The notes beneath the pieces were generated by a model that searched no databases, was not told the origin of the DNA, and saw only the letters and a program-made list of their open reading frames with translations. The position numbers and the translations under genes are program-made. Shown here piece after piece: positions 1-9,996 of a stretch of 33,479 nt of DNA. This DNA comes from a candidate division FCPU426 bacterium (GTDB lineage: Bacteria > Oederibacteriota > Muellerivitia > Muellerivitales > Muellerivitaceae). The DNA lies in NCBI GenBank assembly GCA_023249615.1, contig JAHFCG010000015.1:1-33479 (forward strand), written 5' to 3'. Positions within the stretch are counted from its first letter, which is position 1. The number at the start of each line of letters is the position of its first letter.

Positions 1-2
1 AA

Positions 3-194
3 ATAAAGATCTACGCTGTCAGCGGTGAATTGGTAAAAATTCTTCCAATCACCACGGGAATGGCTTCATGGGACCTAACCGATACCAGTTTCCAACCCGT
101 TGCCGCTGGTATTTATTTGGCGGTGTTGGCTGGAATAGATCCCATAAACGGTTTGAAGTTGAATAAAATAATAAAAGTGATGATTAAACATTGA
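3..194 (+). CDS. C-terminal fragment of a secreted FlgD-Ig-like protein (5' end outside window)
   Basis: An open frame runs from the window edge to a TGA at 192-194 and encodes about 63 residues. The fragment reads KIYAVSGELVKIL, then WDLTD, then a VAAGIYLAVL strand. This is the pattern of the FlgD Ig-like / T9SS-type C-terminal sandwich domain: K-[IV]-Y..G..V......W.G.D..G..v..GiY. Such domains end many large exported proteins in bacteria that also carry PorV-like barrels. That fits the next gene, which encodes such a barrel. Only the tail is visible, so the full product and its start cannot be named. Confidence is high that this is coding and moderate for the domain type. Confidence 0.7.
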   Translation: MKIYAVSGELVKILPITTGMASWDLTDTSFQPVAAGIYLAVLAGIDPINGLKLNKIIKVMIKH

Positions 195-206
195 AAGGAA
201 CAGGAG

Positions 207-228
207 GCGGGTTGAAATCCGCTCCCGC
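207..228 (+). promoter_or_regulatory. Possible hairpin between Shine-Dalgarno and start codon
   Basis: GCGGG (207-211) can pair with CCCGC (224-228), or GCGG (207-210) with CCGC (219-222). The hairpin separates the AGGAG (202-206) from the ATG at 232. The linear spacing is about 25 bases, too long for normal initiation. Folding would bring the spacing to roughly 3-9 bases. This is inference from sequence only. Confidence 0.3.
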
Positions 229-231
229 TTT

Positions 232-1653
232 ATGACCGTAAAAACAAAATCATCCCAACGCCTTGAAATTTCCTTTACGGTAATTTTCCTTTTATTTTTA
301 TTTTACGCCCCTGCTTTTGCCCTCTTTTATCGAGGTGGGAATTTGGGAGTGGGTGTTCGAGCCATGGGGTTAAGCGGGGCCTTTACCGCGATCGCGGATG
401 ATCCTAGCGCTGGATATTGGAATCCTGCGGGACTTGTACAGGTGGAACAACCAGAAATCATGGGAATGTTTGGATCCTATTTCAATGACAAGGATCGGAA
501 CCTTTATTTGGCGTTCCACTACCCTTTGGAAAACGATATTCATCTTGCCCTCAGCACCAATAACCTTTTTTACACGGATATTCCTGGCGGTGACGAGAAT
601 CAATTCTCAGGGTCCGTTGCAATCCCCGTGGAATTTGTTAAGGAAAAAAAATTACTTTTAGGTGTGAGTTTCACGTATTTTTTGGCGGATCTGGGCAATG
701 GAAACGGTTTGGCGCAAGGCCGTGGGGTAGACCTTGGGCTCCTTTTCCGAAACCCTTTTAAGGATGACACGGAAATACGCGCGGGCCTGGTTTTGTCGAA
801 TATTTCCTCAACCGCCCGTTTTGACAACACCGGTGTGGAACAGAATATTCCTCCGATCTTAACGGCGGGGTTGGCCTACTGGTTGGACAAATACACTCTG
901 GTTTGTGCGGACGCACCCTGGACTCTTTCGGACGATCCTATTTTAAGCAACGAAAATATCCGGGTTCGCGCTGGATTGGAACATTGGTTTTTTGACGGCC
1001 GTTTTGGCTTGAGGGCCGGGTTCATCAGTTTCCTGACCTTGCCCGGTGATTTTTCCATCGGGGCCAGCTACAAGACGACCGATTGGTCGATTGATTACGC
1101 CTTTATGAACCATTCCGACCGATTAGGAAACAGTCATCGTTTGGGAGCCACCTATACCTTTAACGCCACCGGAAGGGGAAGGCCGGAACCAAAGCCCTTT
1201 ATGGTTCAATCGCTGGTAGGGGATGAGAAAATTTACTTAAAATGGGAAATTCCCGAAGGCAGCCAGGCAGATGGTTATCTAATTTACCTGAAAAGCGACG
1301 AAGATAAGGATTTCCGCCGTGGTAAACAAGAACCCCTTCTGACGAAATATTGTCTTCTTCGTGGCGCTAAAAACGGGGTTCGATACCATTTGATCGTACG
1401 TTCCCTCGTGAATGGGCAGGAAAAATATTCATGCAACGAATGGGTGACAACTCCACGGCCTGTTTCTGAGGACGCCAAAAAATATTACGATCAAGGGGTC
1501 AGCTTTTACAACGAACAAAAATTCTCAGCCTCCCTTTATTCGGCCAGGAAGGCCGAGGAATTGGACCCGAATAACTACGACATTAAAAATTTAATTCGTA
1601 AACTTGAAACTACCCACCACGAGGGACTTGTTTCTGAAGAGGACAAAAAATAA
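232..1653 (+). CDS. PorV/UPF0164-like outer-membrane beta-barrel protein with C-terminal fibronectin III and TPR-like segments
   Basis: The 473-residue product starts with a basic N-region and a hydrophobic signal segment (about residues 16-31, ending AFA). The next stretch has the marks of the PorV/PorQ/UPF0164 barrel family: LGVGVRAMGLSGAFTA, then ADDPSAGYWNPAGL. Alternating aromatic/polar strands follow to about residue 310. Residues about 318-405 look like a fibronectin III domain (LKWEIPEGSQADGYLIYLK...). Residues about 412-455 form one TPR-like hairpin (YYDQGVSFYNEQKF...A..LDPNN). It probably sits in the outer membrane; its cargo is unknown. The ATG at 232 is 24 bases downstream of AGGAGG (202-207), with no in-frame start closer, and a possible hairpin lies between them. 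It shares its N-terminal architecture with the gene at 31045. The barrel call is firm and the function is not known. Confidence 0.85.
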   Translation: MTVKTKSSQRLEISFTVIFLLFLFYAPAFALFYRGGNLGVGVRAMGLSGAFTAIADDPSAGYWNPAGLVQVEQPEIMGMFGSYFNDKDRNLYLAFHYPLENDIHLALSTNNLFYTDIPGGDENQFSGSVAIPVEFVKEKKLLLGVSFTYFLADLGNGNGLAQGRGVDLGLLFRNPFKDDTEIRAGLVLSNISSTARFDNTGVEQNIPPILTAGLAYWLDKYTLVCADAPWTLSDDPILSNENIRVRAGLEHWFFDGRFGLRAGFISFLTLPGDFSIGASYKTTDWSIDYAFMNHSDRLGNSHRLGATYTFNATGRGRPEPKPFMVQSLVGDEKIYLKWEIPEGSQADGYLIYLKSDEDKDFRRGKQEPLLTKYCLLRGAKNGVRYHLIVRSLVNGQEKYSCNEWVTTPRPVSEDAKKYYDQGVSFYNEQKFSASLYSARKAEELDPNNYDIKNLIRKLETTHHEGLVSEEDKK

Positions 1654-1699
1654 AGCCCTGTTTCTTATAACGCTGAAAAACGGTTGTCGGATTCCTCCC

Positions 1700-1728
1700 T
1701 TGTTATTGTCTTGAAGTTGGCCTAAAAT
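1700..1728 (+). promoter_or_regulatory. Candidate sigma-70-type promoter for purA
   Basis: TTGTTA (1700-1705) and TAAAAT (1723-1728) are separated by 17 bases. The predicted start of transcription is about 1735, just upstream of the hairpin-T-run at 1748-1777 and about 75 bases before purA. Both boxes match consensus in 4-5 of 6 positions. Confidence 0.5.
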
Positions 1729-1747
1729 GATGATTCGGTTAAATAAG

Positions 1748-1777
1748 ACTCTGCCCTAGTCGGCAGGGTTTTTTTTT
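1748..1777 (+). terminator. Strong intrinsic terminator, upstream of purA
   Basis: ACTCTGCC (1748-1755) pairs with GGCAGGGT (1762-1769) as 8 base pairs including one G-T wobble, around a 6-base loop. The stem runs into nine T residues (1769-1777). It can end transcripts of the upstream barrel gene. Because a candidate promoter lies between that gene and the terminator, it may also act as an attenuator in the purA leader. Confidence 0.8.
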
Positions 1778-1807
1778 GTCCGGTAAAACGGGACCAAAAG
1801 GATTTGA

Positions 1808-3133
<1,326 letters not shown>

Positions 3134-3141
3134 TCATTTAC

Positions 3142-3169
3142 TTTGCAATTTCCACCTGAAAAGTATATT
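3142..3169 (+). promoter_or_regulatory. Candidate promoter for tRNA-Lys
   Basis: TTTGCA (3142-3147) and TATATT (3164-3169) are separated by 16 bases. The predicted start is about 3176, some 20 bases before the mature tRNA. The match is moderate. Confidence 0.4.
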
Positions 3170-3196
3170 TTTTAGGACTCCTATGGGGTCTTGGGT

Positions 3197-3272
3197 GAGT
3201 CGTTAGCTCAGTTGGTAGAGCACCGCACTTTTAATGCGGGTGTCCCGGGTTCGAGTCCCGGACGACTCACCA
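3197..3272 (+). tRNA. tRNA-Lys(TTT)
   Basis: The cloverleaf can be drawn in full. The acceptor stem is GAGTCGT/ACGACTC, the D-arm is GCTC...GAGC, and the anticodon stem CCGCA/TGCGG encloses CTTTTAA with anticodon TTT at 3230-3232. The T-arm is CCGGG-TTCGAGT-CCCGG. The discriminator base is A and the CCA end is encoded (3270-3272). It lies between purA and a thioredoxin-fold gene. Confidence 0.97.
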
Positions 3273-3289
3273 AGGGCCTTTTTGCTTAA

Positions 3290-3319
3290 TTGCTTTTTCA
3301 GACTTTTCCCCGGTAAAAT
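3290..3319 (+). promoter_or_regulatory. Candidate promoter for the thioredoxin-fold gene
   Basis: TTGCTT (3290-3295) and TAAAAT (3314-3319) are separated by 18 bases. The predicted start is about 3326, giving a leader of about 30 bases that contains the G-rich Shine-Dalgarno sequence. Confidence 0.35.
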
Positions 3320-3355
3320 TATCTCGAAAAAAATTTCCGATTCTTGGGGGGAACC

Positions 3356-3937
3356 ATGGCCGTCTCATCAACCATGTTGGCATTAGGGACGAAAGCCCCG
3401 GAATTTAGTCTGCCTGAGGTTTCTTCCGGGCAAGCAATTACCCTTTCAACCTTTGCTTCCCAAAAAGCCCTGCTGGTAATTTTTATTTGCCAACATTGTC
3501 CTTATGTGAAGCATGTGGAAAAGGAATTAGCGCGGATTGGATCGGATTTTGTCCCCCGAGGCGTGGGGATTGTCGCCATTAGCTCCAATGATGTTGGAAA
3601 CTACCCGGAGGATTCACCGGAACACCTGAAGAAAATGGCCCTTGATTTAAAATTCAATTTTCCGGTTTGTTTTGACGAAACCCAGGAGGCAGCGAAGGCT
3701 TTTCGGGCCGCTTGCACGCCTGAGTTTTACTTGTTTAATGAGGATCGAAAACTTGTTTATCGTGGCCAGTTGGACGACAGCAGGCCCAAGAACAACCTTC
3801 CCGTCACCGGTGAAGACCTTCGGACCGCCCTGGAGGCTCTTCTTTCGGGCGGAGGCCCTTCTGAGGAACAAAAACCCGGAATCGGCTGTAACATAAAGTG
3901 GAAACCTGGTAATGAACCGGAATATTTTTCGAGGTAA
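3356..3937 (+). CDS. Thioredoxin-fold redox protein (peroxiredoxin-like, AhpC/TSA-related)
   Basis: The 193-residue product has the thioredoxin fold of the AhpC/TSA superfamily. The N-terminus reads LGTKAPEFSLPEV. The active-site segment ends in C45-Q-H-C48-P-Y, followed by a helix (VKHVEKELARI). Next come a SSNDVGNYPEDSPEHL loop, a cis-Pro region (ACTPEFYLFN) and a C-terminal NIKWKPG. The combination of CxHCPY, a YPEDSPE loop and a final NIKWK tail is typical of a widespread cytosolic family annotated as thioredoxin family protein. No signal peptide is seen. The start at ATG 3356 is preferred over an in-frame TTG at 3344, because G6 (3346-3351) is placed correctly for 3356. Substrate and reductant are unknown. 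Confidence 0.88.
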   Translation: MAVSSTMLALGTKAPEFSLPEVSSGQAITLSTFASQKALLVIFICQHCPYVKHVEKELARIGSDFVPRGVGIVAISSNDVGNYPEDSPEHLKKMALDLKFNFPVCFDETQEAAKAFRAACTPEFYLFNEDRKLVYRGQLDDSRPKNNLPVTGEDLRTALEALLSGGGPSEEQKPGIGCNIKWKPGNEPEYFSR

Positions 3938-4076
3938 AACCTTGTTTTTTTCTTTATTCTCCAACGAACTCAAGAATTCCTGGCCCACAATCGGGTAGCG
4001 GTAACACCTTCCCCGCGAGTATCATAGGCCCAAGCACACCTTATGAATCGTTCGACGACATTCCCGGGGGGCCCAT

Positions 4077-7052
4077 TTGACCGTTCCGAATCATCCTACC
4101 CTTAAAGAAGCGCTCCAGAACCAACAGGTTCAATATAAGCTTTTATTTCAAAGCAACCCTAACCCCATGTGGATTTACGATTTGGAAACCCTTTCTATTT
4201 TTGCCGTCAATGACGCGGCGGTTGAAAAATACGGCTACTCCCAATTGGAATTTACCTCCCTGACCGTCAAGGATATTCGCGATCCTAACGATATTCCCAT
4301 GCTCATGAAAAAGGTAAAAACACTTAAGGCGGAAATGAACGTCGTTCACGAATTTTTACATCATCGTAAAAAAGACGGGACCTTAATGGAGGTCGAGGTG
4401 ATGTCGCATCCGATTGAGTTTGAAGGGAGACAGGCAAGGGTGGTTATGGTTTCCGACTTGACGGAGCAAAACAAGTCCGAAAGAGCCCTTCGCGAAAGTG
4501 ATGAAAGGTTAAGAGCCGTTATCACCAGTGCCCCTTTAATTCTTTTTTCCCTGGACCGAAACGGGATTTTTACCCTCTCGGAAGGTACCGGTTTAAAATC
4601 GCTCAATTTAAAATCCGGGGAACTGATGGGCCAATCCGCCTTTGATGTTTACCAGGGCTATCCAAAAATAATTGATTGTTTGAGGCGCGCGCTTGCCGGT
4701 GAAAAATTTGTCGAAGTTGTGGAAGTGGGATCGATTTCCTTTGAAACCTATTATTCGCCGATTAAAGACGATGAGGGAAAAGTAACCGGTCTAATAGGTA
4801 CGGCGGTTGATATAACGCAACGTATCCGGATGGAAGAAGCCCTGCGGCAAAGGGCGGAGTTTGAAAAACTCATCACCACCCTATCCTCCCACTTCATCAA
4901 CCTGCCTCCCGAGAAAATCGATTTCGGGATACAAAATTCCCTTCAATCCATCGGTGAATTTATCGGCGTGGACAGGATTTATATGTATCTCCTTAACCAG
5001 GGGAAAATTTCCGGTCCCGCCTTTGAATGGCATGGAACGGGACTCCCCGCTCTGGAAGACGCCCCCAACGAGATAAATTTGTCCGATTTTCCCTGGTTCG
5101 CGGGAAAAATCCAGGCCGGAAATGTTCTTCACGCCTCCTCGCCCGAGGATTTGCCCCCCGAGGCGGCGTCCGAAAAGAAATTCCTTAATTTCCGGAAAGT
5201 TCATTCGATTGTCGCGGTGCCCATGATGTCGGCGGGGAACCTCATCGGTCTTTTAACCTTCAGCACCCTTCGTACCCAGAAAAAATGGACCGAGGAGGAT
5301 CTTTCCCTTTTCAAGATTACGGGGGAAATGTTCGCGAGCGCCTTGACGAGAAAAACCAGCGAACAGGCCCTGCGGGTCAGCGAGGGAAAATTCAAGGAAC
5401 TTTTCAATAACGCCGTCGACCCCATTTTTATCTTCGGAATCAATGAGGATGGAATCCCTGGAAAATTTCTTGAAGCCAACGACATGGCCTGCTCCAAGCT
5501 GGGATATTCCCGGGAGGAATTGCTTCGAATGAATCCATTTGACATCTCGTTGCCGGAGGATATCGGGGAATTAACCAAGGTTTATAAAAAAATCCTTCTT
5601 CAGGGCCACTTGAGTTTTGAAAGGTCTTATGTCACCAAAACCGGTCTAAAAATCCCTGTTGAAATGAGCTCCCATGTTTTTGTCTGGAACAACCAAAAAG
5701 TGGTCCAATCCATCGCCCGGGACATCACGGAAAGAAAGAGAGCCGACGAAACCATCCGCCGGCAGGCCTATTACGACGTCCTGACCAACCTTCCCAACCG
5801 AACCTTGTTCAAGGACCGGCTGGAACAAGCCATGAAACATGCCCACCGAAACAAACAAACCCTCGGGGTGATCGTGCTGGACCTGGATCGTTTCAAAAAT
5901 ATCAACGAAACGCTCGGCCATATCCTGGGTGACAAGTTATTGGTGGCCGTTTCCGAAAGGCTTTTAGGGGTCTTGAGTGAAAGCGAAACCATCGCCCGTT
6001 TTGGCGGGGACGAATTCACCCTTCTTTTGCCCCAGGTGAACAACCTTGAGGAGGCGACGCAACACGCACAAAAGATCATCGAACTTCTCGCGTTACCTTT
6101 CAAATTGAACAACCACGAGCTCCACGTGACCACTTCCATCGGAATGGCCTTTTATCCTGAAGACGGAGAAAATTCCGAAATCCTCCTTAAAAACGCCGAA
6201 ACAGCCATGTACCGCGCCAAGGAACAGGGAAGAAACAACTTCCAGCTTTATGCCTCGGTCATGAATGTCAGCGCCTTCAAACAACTGTTGATGGAAAATT
6301 CACTGCGGAGAGCCCTGGAAAAAGAGGAATTCGTTGTTTATTACCAGCCTCAAATCGACATTAAAACTAACAAAATCATTGGCGCGGAAGCCTTGGTCCG
6401 ATGGCAGCACCCCGACCTTGGGCTAGTTTTTCCAACTGAATTCATCGGTTTGGCGGAAGAAACCGGTTTGATCGTCCCCATTGGAGAATGGGTCATTCGA
6501 AAGGTTTGCTCGCAAAGCAAGAAATGGCAGGACGCGGGGTATGAAAAGGTTTGTATTTCCGTGAACCTGTCGGCACGCCAGTTCCAGCAGAGAAACCTGG
6601 TATCCAACATTGCCGCCATTCTTCAGGAAACGGGGCTCGATCCCCAATACCTTGGTTTGGAGATTACAGAATCCATCGCCATGAAAAACGCCGATTTCAC
6701 TATCGCGGCACTGATGGAATTGAAAAAAATGAAAATTCATTTGTCCCTGGATGACTTTGGAACGGGGTATTCATCCCTGAGTTATCTGAAAAGGTTCCCG
6801 TTGGAAACCTTAAAGATTGACCGGTCTTTCGTGAGGGACATTACAACCGATCCGAACGACGCGGCCATTGTCACCGCCGTGGTGGCGTTGGCTCACAGTT
6901 TGAAATTAAGCGTTGTGGCGGAAGGCGTGGAAACCGAGGGTCAATTGAGCTTCCTGAAATCGCATGATTGCGACCATGTTCAGGGCTATATTTTCAGCCA
7001 CCCCTTGTCCGAGGAAAACTACCTGAAAACACTAAGGGAATTCAGCCGTTAA
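4077..7052 (+). CDS. PAS-PAS-GAF-PAS-GGDEF-EAL c-di-GMP signalling protein
   Basis: The 991-residue cytoplasmic sensor has PAS domains at about 18-135 and 140-255, a GAF domain at about 262-425, a third PAS at about 430-555, GGDEF at about 556-725 and EAL at about 735-985. The diguanylate cyclase motif RFGGDEF is intact (G643-F647), but the inhibitory RxxD site before it is lost (SESE). The EAL motif is intact (E771-A772-L773), with [32 protein letters not shown] and AEGVET all present. Both synthesis and hydrolysis of c-di-GMP are therefore possible, with sensory domains choosing between them. No membrane segment is seen. Translation starts at TTG 4077 behind G6 (4066-4071). The stop codon overlaps that of the convergent smpB. 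A related protein is encoded at 10780. Confidence 0.95.
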   Translation: MTVPNHPTLKEALQNQQVQYKLLFQSNPNPMWIYDLETLSIFAVNDAAVEKYGYSQLEFTSLTVKDIRDPNDIPMLMKKVKTLKAEMNVVHEFLHHRKKDGTLMEVEVMSHPIEFEGRQARVVMVSDLTEQNKSERALRESDERLRAVITSAPLILFSLDRNGIFTLSEGTGLKSLNLKSGELMGQSAFDVYQGYPKIIDCLRRALAGEKFVEVVEVGSISFETYYSPIKDDEGKVTGLIGTAVDITQRIRMEEALRQRAEFEKLITTLSSHFINLPPEKIDFGIQNSLQSIGEFIGVDRIYMYLLNQGKISGPAFEWHGTGLPALEDAPNEINLSDFPWFAGKIQAGNVLHASSPEDLPPEAASEKKFLNFRKVHSIVAVPMMSAGNLIGLLTFSTLRTQKKWTEEDLSLFKITGEMFASALTRKTSEQALRVSEGKFKELFNNAVDPIFIFGINEDGIPGKFLEANDMACSKLGYSREELLRMNPFDISLPEDIGELTKVYKKILLQGHLSFERSYVTKTGLKIPVEMSSHVFVWNNQKVVQSIARDITERKRADETIRRQAYYDVLTNLPNRTLFKDRLEQAMKHAHRNKQTLGVIVLDLDRFKNINETLGHILGDKLLVAVSERLLGVLSESETIARFGGDEFTLLLPQVNNLEEATQHAQKIIELLALPFKLNNHELHVTTSIGMAFYPEDGENSEILLKNAETAMYRAKEQGRNNFQLYASVMNVSAFKQLLMENSLRRALEKEEFVVYYQPQIDIKTNKIIGAEALVRWQHPDLGLVFPTEFIGLAEETGLIVPIGEWVIRKVCSQSKKWQDAGYEKVCISVNLSARQFQQRNLVSNIAAILQETGLDPQYLGLEITESIAMKNADFTIAALMELKKMKIHLSLDDFGTGYSSLSYLKRFPLETLKIDRSFVRDITTDPNDAAIVTAVVALAHSLKLSVVAEGVETEGQLSFLKSHDCDHVQGYIFSHPLSEENYLKTLREFSR

Positions 7053-7522
7053 TCCTTTCTCGTTTGTTTGTTTCTGAGGCGCAAAGCCCTGTCAATATCA
7101 CGGTTGGCTTCCTTTTCCTTTAATTTCGCGCGCTTGTCCTGAACGTTCTTTCCCTTGGCGACCGCCAGTTGAATTTTAACTTTTCCACTTTTGAAATAAA
7201 GCTTGACCGGTACAAGGGTCAAACCCTTTTCGTGAACGCGTGAAGCTAACTTTGCAATCTCCTTGCGATTCAAAAGAAGTTTACGAATCCTGGCCGGGTC
7301 AGGGTTGTAGCGGTTGCCTTGTTCGTAGGGGGAAATGTGCATTCCATACAGGAAAACCTCGTCATTTTCCACCCGGCCGAAACTGTCCTGGAGGTTTGCT
7401 TTTCCGTTTCGAATGGATTTTACCTCGCAGCCGACCAGGGCGATTCCCGCCTCCACGCTTTCCAGGATGAAGTAATCATGAAAGGCCTTTCGGTTTTGTT
7501 GGGACGGCGCACGTTCAGGCAT
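7049..7522 (-). CDS. smpB: SsrA-binding protein SmpB
   Basis: The 157-residue protein binds tmRNA and brings it to stalled ribosomes for trans-translation. Recognisable blocks are [50 protein letters not shown] and RKLLLNR, followed by the basic C-terminal tail ([14 protein letters not shown]) that enters the decoding centre. The length is normal for the family. The ATG lies inside the end of rnr: the rnr stop TGA overlaps the smpB start region by 8 bases, which suggests translational coupling. GAGGG upstream serves as Shine-Dalgarno. rnr and smpB adjacency is common, and RNase R degrades mRNAs tagged by trans-translation. Confidence 0.97.
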   Translation of the reverse strand: MPERAPSQQNRKAFHDYFILESVEAGIALVGCEVKSIRNGKANLQDSFGRVENDEVFLYGMHISPYEQGNRYNPDPARIRKLLLNRKEIAKLASRVHEKGLTLVPVKLYFKSGKVKIQLAVAKGKNVQDKRAKLKEKEANRDIDRALRLRNKQTRKD

Positions 7523-9548
7523 AAACCCTCGTTAACAATAGCCTTTGAAAGATCATATCGACAGTTAGAACCTGGACCTTTAGGATTTCTCCCAGTTGAA
7601 TCTTGGAGCCCCTTTTTCCCTTCAACACCAAGTTGGGCGCGTCCAGCTGATAGACATCATCCTTCAGGTTTTCAAGGGGTACAAAACCCTCGACCCCGTA
7701 AGGATTGAGCTCAACATAACAACCGTAGGGGGTGAGGTGACGGACAGGACCGTCAAATATTTGGTTAACCTTATTTTCCATGAACCGAAGCTGTAATATT
7801 TTCTGGCTTTCCCTCTCGGCTTTTTCAGCGACCCTTTCCTGCAAACTGCTATGAAGGGCGATTTTCTCAAGGGATTGTGCCTGGCCCGTTATCCGTTCCT
7901 TTTGAAGGGCTTTTTTCAGGGCTCGGTGGACCATCAGGTCGGGAAAACGGCGGATGGGGGAAGTGAAATGGCAGTAGGAATCAAGGGCCAGGCCGAAATG
8001 GCCGGCGTTTCGCGTGGAATAAACCGCCAGCTTCAGGGATCGCAAACATAAATTTGAGATCACGGCGTCATAGGGTCCGCCCTTCACGGAACGCAGAAGG
8101 GTTTGCATTCCCATCGGCGTGGTCAGGTCCATTCCCTTGAAGGGAATATGGTAAGCGCCGAGGAAGGTGACGAGTTCCTCCACGTCGCTGTCGTTAGGCG
8201 GCTCATGAATCCGGTAAACCGCGGGGATTTTTGTGTTTTCAAGGTAAGTGGCGACGGCGCTGTTGGCGGCTACCATGAAATCCTCGATCAAACGATGGGT
8301 TTCCAGCCGGTCTTTTTTACGGACATCCACCACCCTGCCATTTTCCATGACGGCCCGAACCTCAGGGAAGTCAAAATCCAGCGAGCCGGAGGCTTCCCGT
8401 TGTTTGCGGATAAATTTGGAAAGTTTCACCATGTCGGCCAGAACCCCCTCAAAAGCCGAATACTTCGCCCGCGTTTCAGGGGAGGCCTTGCCATCCAACA
8501 CCTGCTGGACTTCCTCGTAGATGCCCCGTCGGCCGCTCTTGATGACCGATTGGGCGAAGTCCGACTTCAGAAACTGGCCGTTTGGGCTGTAGGTTAAAAA
8601 GGCACTAAGGGTCAGGCGTGGAACACCCTCCCTCAGTGAACAGAGACCGTCCGAAAGATTATGGGGAAGCATGGGAAGAACCCGGTCGGCCAGGTAAAGG
8701 CTGGTCGCGCGGTCCTGGGCTTCCTCGTTGACGGGGGTCCCTTCCCGGACATAATGGGAAACATCGGCGATGTGAACACCGAGGCGGTAATTGCCGTTGG
8801 AATCTTTTTCCAGGGAAATCGCGTCATCAAAATCCTTCGCATCCGCCCCGTCAATGGTCAGGATTAATAAATTTCGAAGATCCAACCTTCCCTGCCAGTC
8901 GTTTTCCCCAGGATTTTCAGGAAGGGTCGCGACCTGGTTTTCCACGGGCTTAGGGAAAAAATCAGGCCATTGGTATTTGCGGATGACGGATTTGATGTCC
9001 ACACCCGGATCGTCGGGGAAGCCCAGGATCTCGACGATTTGTCCCTCCATCGGCCCGTCGCCGGGCCATTTGGTGATTTTTGCCACGGCCTTTTGGCCCA
9101 TCTGACCCTTCAAGCCTCCGCGACTCAAATGGATTGGCTGGGTGACCCTGAAATCATCCGGCTTCAGGCAAAGTTCCCCCCGCTCCTTGAGTAAGGTCCC
9201 CACCATTTCCTCATGCGCTCTTTTGACGATGGAAACAACGGTAGCCGAAAATTTTCCCTCCTTGAAAGAGTCCTTGCCCACCCGGGCAAGAATCGTATCG
9301 CCGTTAAGGATTCCCCTCATTTGATGGGGAGGAACAAAGGCGTCCGGGGAACCGTCCTCGGGGATAAAAAAACCAAAACCCTTTTCGTTCGCCTGTACCT
9401 TTCCGATTATTTCCCTGGCGGCCGGGTCAAAAGAGGGTTTGCCCCGTCCGCCGGAATGGGACGGACCTTTTTTGGGACCGTGGTGGTGGAAATCACTTTT
9501 CGATTTTTTTCCATGCTGATTGCGTTGACGTTTTTGCTTTCGGGACAC
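7515..9548 (-). CDS. rnr: Ribonuclease R (RNB-family 3'-5' exoribonuclease)
   Basis: The 677-residue enzyme degrades structured RNA from the 3' end. It has a short, very basic and His-rich N-terminus (about 1-48), a cold-shock-type RNA-binding domain ([10 protein letters not shown], about 50-115), and a catalytic RNB domain. The catalytic segment is [16 protein letters not shown], with the catalytic Asp cluster intact; the usual DGED is [33 protein letters not shown] and the [14 protein letters not shown] block follow. A C-terminal S1 domain covers about 595-677. The protein is shorter than the 780-813 residues of model RNase R enzymes. It lacks the N-terminal winged helix and a long Lys-rich tail. 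It starts at GTG with AAGGA upstream and overlaps smpB by 8 bases. Confidence 0.96.
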   Translation of the reverse strand: MSRKQKRQRNQHGKKSKSDFHHHGPKKGPSHSGGRGKPSFDPAAREIIGKVQANEKGFGFFIPEDGSPDAFVPPHQMRGILNGDTILARVGKDSFKEGKFSATVVSIVKRAHEEMVGTLLKERGELCLKPDDFRVTQPIHLSRGGLKGQMGQKAVAKITKWPGDGPMEGQIVEILGFPDDPGVDIKSVIRKYQWPDFFPKPVENQVATLPENPGENDWQGRLDLRNLLILTIDGADAKDFDDAISLEKDSNGNYRLGVHIADVSHYVREGTPVNEEAQDRATSLYLADRVLPMLPHNLSDGLCSLREGVPRLTLSAFLTYSPNGQFLKSDFAQSVIKSGRRGIYEEVQQVLDGKASPETRAKYSAFEGVLADMVKLSKFIRKQREASGSLDFDFPEVRAVMENGRVVDVRKKDRLETHRLIEDFMVAANSAVATYLENTKIPAVYRIHEPPNDSDVEELVTFLGAYHIPFKGMDLTTPMGMQTLLRSVKGGPYDAVISNLCLRSLKLAVYSTRNAGHFGLALDSYCHFTSPIRRFPDLMVHRALKKALQKERITGQAQSLEKIALHSSLQERVAEKAERESQKILQLRFMENKVNQIFDGPVRHLTPYGCYVELNPYGVEGFVPLENLKDDVYQLDAPNLVLKGKRGSKIQLGEILKVQVLTVDMIFQRLLLTRVYA

Positions 9549-9670
9549 AAGAATTCCTTTTGAGTATTATTTCGGGGAACATTCGAAAAACACGAGGGAG
9601 AGGTTATCTAACCATGGATGAATGTTCGGCCGGGGACTGGTCGGCCCTTTTGGTGTGAAATCGGTCGGGG

Positions 9671-9708
9671 GCCCTTTGCTTGACAGTGCCAAAGGGCTAC
9701 TTTATACT
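9671..9708 (+). promoter_or_regulatory. Near-consensus sigma-70 promoter with an inverted repeat around the -35 box
   Basis: TTGACA (9680-9685) and TATACT (9703-9708) are separated by exactly 17 bases, the best promoter match in the window. A perfect 8-base inverted repeat, GCCCTTTG (9671-9678) and CAAAGGGC (9690-9697), brackets the -35 hexamer. It lies about 140 bases upstream of tRNA-Leu. The dyad could be an operator. Confidence 0.75.
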
Positions 9709-9809
9709 ACGTTTTCTCTTGAAACAAGGCTCAAAACCGGCCCACGGCCATAGGTTGGGAGTCAGGTCCTTGAGTTATCCATCACCATCTTGAAAACAGG
9801 GTGAACCTG

Positions 9810-9836
9810 CACGTGATAGAAAAATTTTCTCACGTG
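9810..9836 (+). repeat. Long imperfect hairpin just before tRNA-Leu
   Basis: CACGTG (9810-9815) pairs with CACGTG (9831-9836), and AGAAAA (9818-9823) pairs with TTTTCT (9825-9830). Only a 2-base bulge and a single central base are left unpaired. It ends 9 bases before the tRNA 5' end. It could be a processing signal in the tRNA precursor or a protein-binding site; neither is shown. Confidence 0.5.
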
Positions 9837-9845
9837 AAATCGACC

Positions 9846-9932
9846 GCGGAAGTGGCGAAACTGGCAGACGCACTAGCTTCAGGTGCTAGCGGGGGCAACC
9901 TCATGGGGGTTCAACTCCCCCCTTCCGCACCA
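9846..9932 (+). tRNA. tRNA-Leu(CAG)
   Basis: This is an 87-base class II tRNA. The acceptor stem is GCGGAAG/CTTCCGC. The anticodon stem CTAGC/GCTAG encloses TTCAGGT with anticodon CAG at 9880-9882. A long variable arm follows (GGGGGCAACCTC region), then a T-arm with GGTTCAACTCC. The discriminator is A and CCA is encoded (9930-9932). Confidence 0.97.
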
Positions 9933-9939
9933 CAATTCC

Positions 9940-9967
9940 TTGCTTGTCTTTGCTCACCAAATATATT
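9940..9967 (+). promoter_or_regulatory. Candidate promoter for the following hypothetical gene
   Basis: TTGCTT (9940-9945) and TATATT (9962-9967) are separated by 16 bases, giving a leader of about 23 bases to the ATG at 9997. Match quality is modest. Confidence 0.3.
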
Positions 9968-9996
9968 TTCAGAAATCTTTCAAAAAGTTGGCCAAC

